Origin: an archaeon | Lineage (GTDB): Archaea > Thermoproteota > Nitrososphaeria > Conexivisphaerales > UBA164 | NCBI GenBank assembly: GCA_021798095.1 | Contig: JAJZYL010000091.1 | Location: 1-5,013 of the forward strand | Reading direction: 5' to 3' | DNA: 5,013 bases | In this document: piece after piece, positions 1-5,013 of the stretch | Layout: each line of letters starts with the position of its first letter | How positions within the stretch are numbered: position 1 is the first letter of the stretch | Position numbers and translations under genes: made by a program | Notes under the pieces: generated by a model | What the model was told of the DNA's origin: nothing | Seen by the model: only the letters and a program-made list of their open reading frames with translations | Database searches by the model: none

Positions 1-2
1 CG

Positions 3-74
3 TTCTACAGGAAGTGGGATAGGCGGAGGAAGCTGCCAGTGCAGCAATTGGGGTATGGAGGCATGGAGATATGA
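3..74 (+). CDS. Possible C-terminal end of a truncated rightward gene
   Basis: The first bases are richer in G and C than the following gap and stay open in plus frame 3 from the window edge to a TGA at 72-74, giving about 23 residues. The peptide is basic and begins FYRKWDRRRKLPVQ. Its use of AGG and AAG codons resembles that of the other genes here. Plus frame 1 is also open, to a TAA at 91-93, and gives a Gly/Cys-rich peptide, so the frame is not certain. If real, the gene would converge with the kinase gene that ends at 183. I do not recognise the product and assign no function. Confidence 0.3.
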   Translation, partial: FYRKWDRRRKLPVQQLGYGGMEI

Positions 75-113
75 ACACGAAACAACGCGTTAATAATTTC
101 AAGAAACTACACA

Positions 114-129
114 ATTTTATTTCCTTCCT
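114..129 (+). terminator. Pyrimidine-rich stretch after the left-edge gene
   Basis: This is a T-rich tract (attttatttccttcct) with no convincing hairpin. It lies 20-40 bases beyond the candidate stop codons of the left-edge reading frame. Archaeal transcription often ends at T-rich tracts alone, so it could terminate a rightward transcript. The assignment rests only on composition and position. Confidence 0.2.
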
Positions 130-135
130 AATGAT

Positions 136-141
136 AAAAAA
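136..141 (-). terminator. Candidate T-run terminator of the UbiB-like kinase gene
   Basis: A run of six A on the plus strand reads as T6 on the minus strand, about 42 bases beyond the TAG stop of the kinase gene. No stable stem precedes it. An oligo-T tract is sufficient for intrinsic termination in many archaea, so this is a reasonable but unproven 3' end. Confidence 0.3.
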
Positions 142-182
142 GTAACCATGATAAATCAATAACTTATTTAGTAGTACATTAA

Positions 183-1739
183 CTAGCGCTTTTGCAAGAA
201 AATTGCGACTATAAAAATTACCAAAGAAACACTGAACCCCAATATGCCTGCAGTTTCATCAATGAAGAAAGACGAAACGATGATGCCAGATGCGCTTATC
301 CCTGCTATTGCGCCCCAAAGAAATTTAACTTTACCTATATTATTTTGAGTGTTAACGTTCTGGTTAATTTCAAGGTAATCCTTGAGCATTTGGGGAATTT
401 CGAGCGAAGCGTTAAGAGCCTGTCCTATTCTATCAATGTTATATTTGAGTTCATCGAGATATATATCGGTCATCAGGCCTTCGTCTCGTAACACCGATCC
501 AAGATATCTAATAAAATTAAATTGCTCATCAAGCATTTTTGTTATTCCATCAAGTATTGAAATAGTCCTTATGTAAAGGACTAAATTACGAGGGAGCTTA
601 AAGGGGAACTGATATATTGTCCTGTTAGCAACTTCCATTAATTCCCTTACATCTGCCTCTTCAACCTTCGTCCCATGCATATCTGAAAGCACCAATTCAA
701 TTCCCCTCTTTATTACGTACCTGTTAGCCGATGGTTGAAGGACCCCGAGATCCAGCAGTGAATCCAAAATTCTGTCCACGCTGCCGCGGGCTATTGCGCC
801 ATAAAGGCGAATGAGCTTGGCCCGTGTTTCCTTATCAAGTCTACCTGTCATGCCAAAATCGTAAAGTATAATTTTCCCGCTGGGTGTTACAGAAATGTTT
901 CCGGGGTGAGGGTCTGCATGGAAAATATCGTCATTAAGCATCATTTCCATATATAATTTTGTTACCTTCCTGGCAAGTTCCCTCCTATCTATTTGAAAAG
1001 AGTCAAGGGATTTGATGTCAGTAATTTTAATACCTTCAATATACTCCAGCACGAGCACCCTCTTGGTGGAAACCTTTTCGTAGCAATGAGGGATCAATAC
1101 ATCGCTATTCCTTAGATTCCTTCTTATCGCAATTAGATTTAACCGTTCCTTTTCATAGTCAACTTCCTCCATTACGGTTTCGGAGAACTGTTCCACTATT
1201 GAACTACCGACCGAAGCGAGCCCTTTATCAATGAATTTACCTACAAGAGGCATCAGCTTTTTTATTACTACTGTATCAACATCAAGCTGTTCTTTGATGT
1301 GAGGCCTATTAACCTTGACGACTACATCCTTTCCTTTATATTTGGCTCTGTACACTTGACCCAGGCTCGCCCCTACTACAGCTTCTAGATCAAATGCGTC
1401 AAATGTTTTATTTATAGGGCCAACATCCTCTTCAATTATGCGTTTGGCGTCGTCAAAAGGAGCAGGTGGTACGTCATCCTGTAACCTCGCAAATTCATCC
1501 ATATATGGCTGAGGGAGAACATCAGGACGCACCGATAGTAATTGACCAAGCTTGATAAATGCTGGTCCTAGATCAATAAACGATTCGACTGCGGCCTTCG
1601 CGTGTACTCGGTATTTATTCAGAGAAACAAGCCTACCGTTATTTCTGAATATTTCATTTCTGTCACTACGATATTTTATGGCAACCGGAATTAATTTCAA
1701 TAACACTTTAAAATATCTTAACCTTTCCTTTTGCGTCAA
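183..1739 (-). CDS. ABC1/AarF/UbiB-family atypical kinase, membrane-anchored
   Basis: This complete 518-residue protein has the expected length and motif order of the ABC1/AarF/UbiB (COQ8/ADCK-like) family. The family signature KxGQ is at residues 63-66 (FIKLGQ). A modified Ala-rich nucleotide-binding loop (VVGASLGQVYRA) covers 121-132. The ATP-binding lysine is K142 in VVVKVNRP. EEVDYEKERLN (191-201) is the family's E-D-Y/F-x-x-E-x-x-N helix and EYIEGIKITD (232-241) the hinge. The catalytic loop HADPHPGN (274-281) contains D276 and N281, and the metal-binding DFG is at 294-296. Two hydrophobic segments, about 471-493 and 496-516, should anchor it in the membrane, as in bacterial UbiB. All catalytic residues are present, so it is probably active. 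Bacterial and mitochondrial relatives support quinone biosynthesis or distribution. The archaeal substrate is unknown, and a role in isoprenoid-lipid or quinone biology is inference. The start is TTG; the first in-frame ATG (M80) would remove the KxGQ motif. A TATA box 26 bases upstream supports TTG on a leaderless mRNA. It is transcribed alone. Confidence 0.93.
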   Translation of the reverse strand: MTQKERLRYFKVLLKLIPVAIKYRSDRNEIFRNNGRLVSLNKYRVHAKAAVESFIDLGPAFIKLGQLLSVRPDVLPQPYMDEFARLQDDVPPAPFDDAKRIIEEDVGPINKTFDAFDLEAVVGASLGQVYRAKYKGKDVVVKVNRPHIKEQLDVDTVVIKKLMPLVGKFIDKGLASVGSSIVEQFSETVMEEVDYEKERLNLIAIRRNLRNSDVLIPHCYEKVSTKRVLVLEYIEGIKITDIKSLDSFQIDRRELARKVTKLYMEMMLNDDIFHADPHPGNISVTPSGKIILYDFGMTGRLDKETRAKLIRLYGAIARGSVDRILDSLLDLGVLQPSANRYVIKRGIELVLSDMHGTKVEEADVRELMEVANRTIYQFPFKLPRNLVLYIRTISILDGITKMLDEQFNFIRYLGSVLRDEGLMTDIYLDELKYNIDRIGQALNASLEIPQMLKDYLEINQNVNTQNNIGKVKFLWGAIAGISASGIIVSSFFIDETAGILGFSVSLVIFIVAIFLQKR

Positions 1740-1760
1740 TTTTAGTAATTTAATAGGATG

Positions 1761-1770
1761 TATTTATAAA
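1761..1770 (-). promoter_or_regulatory. TATA box of the UbiB-like kinase gene
   Basis: On the minus strand this reads TTTATAAATA, a near-ideal archaeal TATA box. Its centre is about 26 bases upstream of the TTG at 1739, which is the usual box-to-transcription-start distance. Transcription would therefore begin at or next to the start codon, giving a leaderless mRNA. There is no Shine-Dalgarno sequence between the box and the TTG. The BRE just upstream is not obvious. Confidence 0.6.
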
Positions 1771-2031
1771 TGTAGATACAGCTACGCGAAATATTTCATA
1801 TTTTAAATTGAACTCTTCCGCTTGACAATATATCATAATGGAGATGCAAGAGAACCATAAAGACGTTCAAAGCAACTTAATTTTACGCAATGATATGGTT
1901 TGCAATTTACATGTAGAAAACTAGATTTTCTTTAAATCAGTTAAAAAGCCTTTTTATTAGTGCTTGTACCAGTATGGCACCACAGGTTATGTTCTTACAG
2001 TTTGATTATACTGATTACAAGCTTAGAGAAA
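1771..2031. other. AT-rich intergenic region without a convincing gene
   Basis: This is the gap between the kinase gene's promoter and the end of the small membrane-protein gene. I see no tRNA-like cloverleaf, no long repeat and no riboswitch-like fold. It contains two mini-ORFs on the plus strand, 1838-1924 (28 codons) and 1974-2048 (24 codons). Neither has a ribosome binding site or a correctly spaced TATA box, so I do not call them genes. It also contains the A-run/T-run element at 1943-1955, listed separately. Confidence 0.5.
1943..1955 (-). terminator. Symmetric A5G-C-CT5 element, possible terminator of the membrane-protein gene
   Basis: The sequence aaaaagccttttt presents a T5 run to transcripts coming from either direction. 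For the leftward small membrane-protein gene, the T-run lies about 85 bases past the stop at 2032. The one-base centre is too tight for a hairpin loop, so any action would come from the T-runs themselves. It could equally end a short rightward transcript. The call rests on composition and position only. Confidence 0.25.
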
Positions 2032-2262
2032 TTAAATCTTTGGTTTAGTCATATAACTCCAAGATAGTATTGCAGCGAGCATTATAAATGATGTAGCTAG
2101 TCCAACCAGTCCGGCAGCAACTATCTGGCTATTGCCAAAGATGTCCATCAGCGCAAGCCAAAGCCCTCCGAATACGTTAGTGTATCTTACGAAGAGATAA
2201 CCTAGAAATCCCACTGCGTAGCCTATCAACCAGAGTCCTACTATGACTCCAACTCGTCCCAT
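2032..2262 (-). CDS. Small two-helix membrane protein, function unknown
   Basis: I do not recognise this protein. From the ATG at 2262 it has 76 residues. It begins MGRVGVIVGLWLIGYAVG, with a first membrane helix at about residues 4-25. A short, fairly hydrophobic loop rich in Gly and aromatic residues follows (NVFGGLWLALMDIFGN, about 29-44), then a second helix at about 47-70, and a short polar tail ending TKPKI. There is no cleavable signal, Cys/His metal cluster or recognisable domain. The lone Arg near each end of helix 1 gives no clear topology. Two starts are possible. The ATG at 2262 is preceded by AGGTGAT, a good match to the archaeal anti-Shine-Dalgarno sequence at suitable spacing, so I prefer it. 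A GTG at 2271 lies inside that same motif and would add three residues (79 aa), and it sits about 26 bases from a TATA-like box. The gene is divergent from the glycerate kinase gene and could be a subunit of a membrane complex, but nothing here identifies one. Confidence 0.72.
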   Translation of the reverse strand: MGRVGVIVGLWLIGYAVGFLGYLFVRYTNVFGGLWLALMDIFGNSQIVAAGLVGLATSFIMLAAILSWSYMTKPKI

Positions 2263-2266
2263 TGAT

Positions 2267-2273
2267 ATCACCT
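2267..2273 (-). promoter_or_regulatory. Shine-Dalgarno sequence AGGTGAT before the ATG at 2262
   Basis: On the minus strand AGGTGAT matches the complement of the conserved archaeal 16S rRNA 3' end and ends four bases before the ATG. It is the only good ribosome binding site in the window, and it decides the start in favour of ATG over the GTG contained within it. If transcription begins at the GTG itself, part of this site would be missing from the mRNA. Confidence 0.45.
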
Positions 2274-2292
2274 AAAGCATATGTGTTTTCTG

Positions 2293-2308
2293 TTTTTATT
2301 AATTTTAA
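2293..2308 (-). promoter_or_regulatory. TATA-like region of the small membrane-protein gene
   Basis: On the minus strand this reads TTAAAATTAATAAAAA. It can be parsed as two overlapping boxes. TTAATAAAAA (2293-2302) would place transcription start near 2271, at the alternative GTG. TTAAAATTAA (2299-2308) would place it near 2277, leaving a short leader that keeps the Shine-Dalgarno motif. The sequence alone does not decide between them. Confidence 0.4.
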
Positions 2309-2371
2309 TGACAAAAATAGTTGACCTTATTGTCTAATATGAACATAGGAAGTAATTATGAACTTTATCTG

Positions 2372-2387
2372 GGGATAGCATCATCCC
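2372..2387. promoter_or_regulatory. Inverted repeat GGGAT-N6-ATCCC, possible operator
   Basis: A perfect 5-bp inverted repeat with a 6-base spacer stands out as a G/C island in the AT-rich divergent region. It abuts the presumed BRE/TATA of the glycerate kinase gene and lies about 32 bases before its ATG. That position would suit a dimeric regulator acting on the kinase promoter. The arms are short, so chance occurrence cannot be excluded. Confidence 0.25.
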
Positions 2388-2403
2388 AAAAGATTAATTT
2401 AAT
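2385..2403 (+). promoter_or_regulatory. BRE/TATA-like promoter of the glycerate 2-kinase gene
   Basis: A purine-rich CCCAAAAG (BRE-like) leads into ATTAATTTAAT, whose centre is about 21 bases before the ATG at 2419. That is slightly closer than usual, so transcription should start at or very near the start codon. There is no Shine-Dalgarno sequence before the ATG, which fits a leaderless or near-leaderless mRNA. Confidence 0.4.
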
Positions 2404-2418
2404 AGAATCAGCATAGAT

Positions 2419-3720
2419 ATGTTCTTGACCAGTAGAAATGAAGTTCAATCCATTTTACTGACGGGATTGAAAGCGGCAGACCCTCGTGATGCAGTTAAAA
2501 AGGCGATTTCCGTTAATAGGGGGGAAGTAGTCATAGCAAATAGAAAAGTCGGCCGCCTATCAGAACGTAATATAATAATAGTAGGGGCAGGAAAGGCTGC
2601 AGCCTCTATGGCTCAAGGCGTAATGGATTCAATTCCACAGAAGATCAAGTCAGGTATCATAATTGTTCCTAATATGGTAGATATAGAGGGCATAAATGTT
2701 CGTCAGGGCGATCATCCGCTTCCGTCGGGGAGAAATACAACATATACATCTGAAGTTATAGATTTCGTCAGGGCCGCCACTGCGAAGGACTATCTCCTGG
2801 TCCTAATCTCTGGAGGAGGATCGTCGTTACTAGAAAAGCCAAAGGAGGAGGTTACTCTTTCAGCTGAAAGGAAAGTAATAGATGCCCTTATGAAGGCCGG
2901 AGCAGACATATTTCAATTGAACGCCGTAAGAAAACATATTTCTGATATCAAGGGAGGACAATTAATTAATTATTTTAAAGGAAAAGAGTGTATATCTCTT
3001 ATGGTGTCTGATGTGCTAGGCGATGACTTGGGAACTATTGCTTCAGGCCCTACAGTTGGTGATCCAACTACCTATTCAGATGCTTTGTCTCTACTTTCAA
3101 GGTATAAATTACTGGATGATAACAAGGAGATAGTTGATCTACTAAGACGCGGGGCTAATGGGGAAATCGCAGAAACTCCCAAGCCCGGTGATCAGCTTCT
3201 TAACAGGGTCCACAACAGGCTAATATTGAACAACCTCCCGTCGTTGAACACCATGAAAAGGGAATCCATCAAGTATGGTTATAGGCCCTTCCTTCTGACC
3301 AGCGCTATGCAAGGGGAAGCCAGGGAGGTAGGCAAGCTCCTTGCGTCTATAGCCTGGAATTTCAAAGGAAGGAAAATCGCGTTGATTGCGGGAGGAGAAA
3401 CTACGGTCACCGTAACAGGAAAAGGACGCGGTGGCCGTACTATGGAATTGGTTATATCTGCAGCTTTAACCAACCAGCACCTCGGCTCTTCAACTGCAAT
3501 ATTTGGTTGTATTTCAACTGATGGAAAGGATGGAAATACAGATGCTGCCGGCGCTATAATAGGAAAAGATGATATGGCAAATATTATAAGCATGAATCCC
3601 GACTTATATCTAAGAAATAATGATAGCTATACGTTACTGGACAACCTTGGGTTGACTGTGAAGACAGGACCCACTGGAACTAATGTGAACGACTTATTCA
3701 TTGCACTTTGTGCTGGCTAA
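2419..3720 (+). CDS. gck: Glycerate 2-kinase (DUF4147/MOFRL family)
   Basis: This complete 433-residue cytoplasmic enzyme should phosphorylate D-glycerate with ATP to 2-phosphoglycerate. In Picrophilus/Thermoplasma-type archaea that step ends the non-phosphorylative Entner-Doudoroff pathway and feeds enolase. The N-terminal DUF4147 part begins NEVQSILLTGLKAADPRDAV, which is typical of the family and supports the ATG at 2419. It continues with VGAGKAAASMA (55-65, with the conserved lysine K59), QGDHPLPSGRN (96-106), LISGGGSSLL (129-138), NAVRKHISDIKGGQL (168-182) and SDVLGDDLGTIASGPTVGDP (197-216). The C-terminal MOFRL part carries GGETTVTVTGKGRGGRTMEL (325-344), STDGKDGNTDAAGA (366-379) and NDSY followed by TGPTGTNVNDL (401-426). 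All signature blocks are present and the length is normal, so it should be functional. The bacterial hydroxypyruvate reductase (TtuD) name sometimes given to relatives is less likely, because the archaeal enzymes studied are 2-kinases. The gene has its own promoter and is divergent from the small membrane-protein gene. The symbol gck is the one used for archaeal homologues. Confidence 0.93.
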   Translation: MFLTSRNEVQSILLTGLKAADPRDAVKKAISVNRGEVVIANRKVGRLSERNIIIVGAGKAAASMAQGVMDSIPQKIKSGIIIVPNMVDIEGINVRQGDHPLPSGRNTTYTSEVIDFVRAATAKDYLLVLISGGGSSLLEKPKEEVTLSAERKVIDALMKAGADIFQLNAVRKHISDIKGGQLINYFKGKECISLMVSDVLGDDLGTIASGPTVGDPTTYSDALSLLSRYKLLDDNKEIVDLLRRGANGEIAETPKPGDQLLNRVHNRLILNNLPSLNTMKRESIKYGYRPFLLTSAMQGEAREVGKLLASIAWNFKGRKIALIAGGETTVTVTGKGRGGRTMELVISAALTNQHLGSSTAIFGCISTDGKDGNTDAAGAIIGKDDMANIISMNPDLYLRNNDSYTLLDNLGLTVKTGPTGTNVNDLFIALCAG

Positions 3721-3775
3721 AAACCTAATAAATAATTCCTACTATTTCGGATCAATCACCTAGCTTTATTGGCAA

Positions 3776-3785
3776 ATATTTATTA
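3776..3785 (+). promoter_or_regulatory. TATA box of the tetra-CBS protein gene
   Basis: ATATTTATTA is centred about 28 bases upstream of the ATG at 3809, the correct distance for transcription to begin at or just before that codon. No Shine-Dalgarno sequence precedes the ATG. This indicates a separate transcription unit from the glycerate kinase gene 88 bases upstream, probably with a leaderless mRNA. Confidence 0.55.
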
Positions 3786-3808
3786 GATGTGAACTGGATA
3801 ATTATGTC

Positions 3809-4960
3809 ATGCAAAATAACAGGACAGTTAACGATGTTATGAACAGGGATATCCAAACCATAGGCGCAGACGAACCACTTTCAAAGTGTGTGGGGTTGCT
3901 GAAGGCTAAAAAAATGCTGATAGTGCTTGACCAAAAAAAATATGCCGGTATAGTAGATGAGTCAATAGTATATCGCCAAGGATTAGATCTTAAGAGTACG
4001 AAGGTAAGGGCAGTATTAAAGAGGGTTCCAAAGCTCTCGCCTGATACTCATCTTGAAGAGGTTGCAAGGTTGATGGTCGAAAGCGGTGTCAAGCATTTGC
4101 CAGTTCTAAGGGATAATGAACTTCTTGGCGTCATTTCTTCGAAGGAAATACTGTCATTTTATGCTGAGGATAAGTTTTCACTGGAGGAGGTTTCTAGCAT
4201 CATGGTTAGACGCCCTCTTGTAATTGGCGCAGATAATTCAATCGCCCAAGCCCTTTCTTTGATGAGGGAAAACGGTGTATCCCGTTTGCCTGTAATTAAA
4301 GGGGAAAGGTTAGCCGGGATAGTTACACTGCACGATATAGTGAGGAAAGCGATGGTGCCTAAACAAAGAGTGGAGAGGGACAGACAGATGAGCATAGATG
4401 GCCGAATGTTTGGCGCGGAGATTAGATCCATAATGGTAGAAGAGGTGATAACTGGCAATAAGAACTATAGCATACGCAAAATCATAAATTTAATGCTAAA
4501 GAATGATATCTCAAGCGTGCCTATAGTTGATGATGGGAAGCTTATTGGGCTTGTCACAACCAGCGATATACTTGAACATATAGCGGCTCAAAAAATGCAA
4601 ACCCCCGTGGTTTTTATCCAGCTAGCTTCCAAGGATGAGGTTGAGAATATAGACATGGAGGAAATTAATTCTATACTAGGAAGATTAGTTAGAAAATATC
4701 AGAAGTTTACCGGCAATGCATCCATAACAGTGTATGTGAAAAGACATAAAGAAAGGAAAAGAGGTGATATCCTAACACATGTCAGGCTACAGATATTAGC
4801 CTCTAATTATAGTGAAACAACAATTGGAGAAGGGTGGGGTGTCTATTCAGCGCTTAGGGTAGCGATTAAAAATATGGAAAAGAAAATCCAAAAGCAAAAG
4901 GAGCTAGTAGCAATGGAAGGAGAAGAATTGCTATATGACACATTAAAGTTTCTAACGTAG
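3809..4960 (+). CDS. Tetra-CBS-domain protein with C-terminal S30AE/HPF-like domain
   Basis: This complete 383-residue soluble protein has four CBS domains, forming two probable Bateman modules, at about residues 5-57, 66-117, 127-179 and 204-258. Each opens with a motif of the type VNDVM / VRAVL / VSSIM / IRSIM. The ribose/phosphate-contact signature G-x-x-T-x-x-D-I is intact in CBS3 (GIVTLHDI, 170-177) and CBS4 (GLVTTSDI, 247-254), weakened in CBS2 (GVISSKEI, 107-114) and lost in CBS1 (47-54). A charged linker (about 180-203) separates CBS3 from CBS4. Residues about 266-365 are not CBS. Their order of strand (VVFIQLA), helix (EEINSILGRLVRKYQKF), strands (ASITVYVKRH; THVRLQILAS) and basic helix (GVYSALRVAIKNMEKKIQKQ) resembles the S30AE/HPF ribosome-hibernation fold. 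CBS pairs commonly bind AMP/ATP or related adenosine ligands. The inferred role is an energy-sensing, ribosome- or RNA-binding regulator; the ligand and target are unknown. An overlapping ATG at 3804 is out of frame and stops early. The 88-bp gap from the glycerate kinase contains its own TATA box. Confidence 0.88.
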   Translation: MQNNRTVNDVMNRDIQTIGADEPLSKCVGLLKAKKMLIVLDQKKYAGIVDESIVYRQGLDLKSTKVRAVLKRVPKLSPDTHLEEVARLMVESGVKHLPVLRDNELLGVISSKEILSFYAEDKFSLEEVSSIMVRRPLVIGADNSIAQALSLMRENGVSRLPVIKGERLAGIVTLHDIVRKAMVPKQRVERDRQMSIDGRMFGAEIRSIMVEEVITGNKNYSIRKIINLMLKNDISSVPIVDDGKLIGLVTTSDILEHIAAQKMQTPVVFIQLASKDEVENIDMEEINSILGRLVRKYQKFTGNASITVYVKRHKERKRGDILTHVRLQILASNYSETTIGEGWGVYSALRVAIKNMEKKIQKQKELVAMEGEELLYDTLKFLT

Positions 4961-5013
4961 CAGGAACTAAGCATAATATTGTGACTAATAACTATAGATT
5001 ATCCGCATATGGC

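Noticed and set aside
1..76. Leftward open frame from a GTG at 78 to the window edge
   Set aside because: It is open for about 26 codons only, has no promoter or ribosome binding site, and competes with more plausible plus-strand frames.
192..491. 99-codon plus-strand ORF opposite the kinase gene
   Set aside because: It lies wholly antisense to the conserved UbiB-like catalytic and C-terminal coding sequence, has an unlikely composition and shows no start signals.
1552..1806. 84-codon plus-strand ORF across the kinase start region
   Set aside because: It is antisense to the conserved N-terminal part of the kinase gene and its promoter. The Asn/Phe/Tyr-rich tail is what AT-rich noncoding DNA gives.
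3279..3593. 104-codon minus-strand ORF opposite the glycerate kinase
   Set aside because: It mirrors the strongly conserved MOFRL motifs on the plus strand and has no promoter or ribosome binding site of its own.
3804..3842. Alternative ATG at 3804 for the CBS gene
   Set aside because: It is in another frame and meets a stop at once. The ATG at 3809 opens directly into the first CBS motif and fits the TATA distance.
4159..4458. 99-codon minus-strand ORF opposite the CBS protein
   Set aside because: It is fully antisense to CBS3 and its flanks, with no independent signals. Its apparent hydrophobic pattern follows from the coding strand.
3824..4582. Possible DNA tandem repeat from the four CBS units
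   Set aside because: The repetition exists only at protein-fold level. The nucleotide sequences of the four units have diverged, so it is ancient domain duplication and not a DNA repeat.
4961..5013. Possible start of a next gene at the ATG at 5009, or end of a convergent gene
   Set aside because: Only five bases follow the ATG before the window ends, the nearby TATA-like sequence is badly spaced, and minus-strand frames close quickly. Nothing here can be supported.

Overview
The window looks like chromosomal DNA of an archaeon, most plausibly a Thermoplasmatales-type member of the Thermoplasmatota. The reasons are: AT-rich gaps carrying TATA-like boxes centred about 26-28 nt upstream of start codons (leaderless-transcript architecture); almost no Shine-Dalgarno sequences; frequent AGG/AGA/ATA codons; and a MOFRL-type glycerate 2-kinase of the kind that serves the non-phosphorylative Entner-Doudoroff pathway of Thermoplasma and Picrophilus. 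The archaeal call is fairly secure. The order-level call is inference.

Layout, left to right. Positions 1-74 probably hold the last codons of a rightward gene cut by the window edge. On the minus strand, 183-1739 encodes a complete ABC1/AarF/UbiB-type atypical kinase with two C-terminal membrane helices, starting from TTG under a well placed TATA box. A roughly 290-bp gap (1740-2031) holds that promoter, an A-run/T-run symmetric element and two doubtful mini-ORFs. A small two-helix membrane protein of unknown function lies on the minus strand (2032-2262). A divergent promoter region (2263-2418) separates it from a complete plus-strand glycerate 2-kinase (2419-3720). After an 88-bp gap with its own TATA box, a complete plus-strand gene (3809-4960) encodes a protein with four CBS domains and a C-terminal region that resembles the S30AE/HPF (ribosome hibernation) fold. 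The last 53 bases hold no supported gene.

The genes do not look like one operon. Each has its own upstream promoter-like element and the strands alternate. Possible functional themes are membrane or isoprenoid-lipid homeostasis (UbiB-like kinase), sugar-acid catabolism (glycerate to 2-phosphoglycerate) and energy-state sensing (CBS pairs). The most interesting item is the tetra-CBS/HPF-like fusion. It suggests a nucleotide-responsive ribosome-binding factor, but that function is inferred from residue pattern only. I see no mobile element, CRISPR array, tRNA or rRNA.
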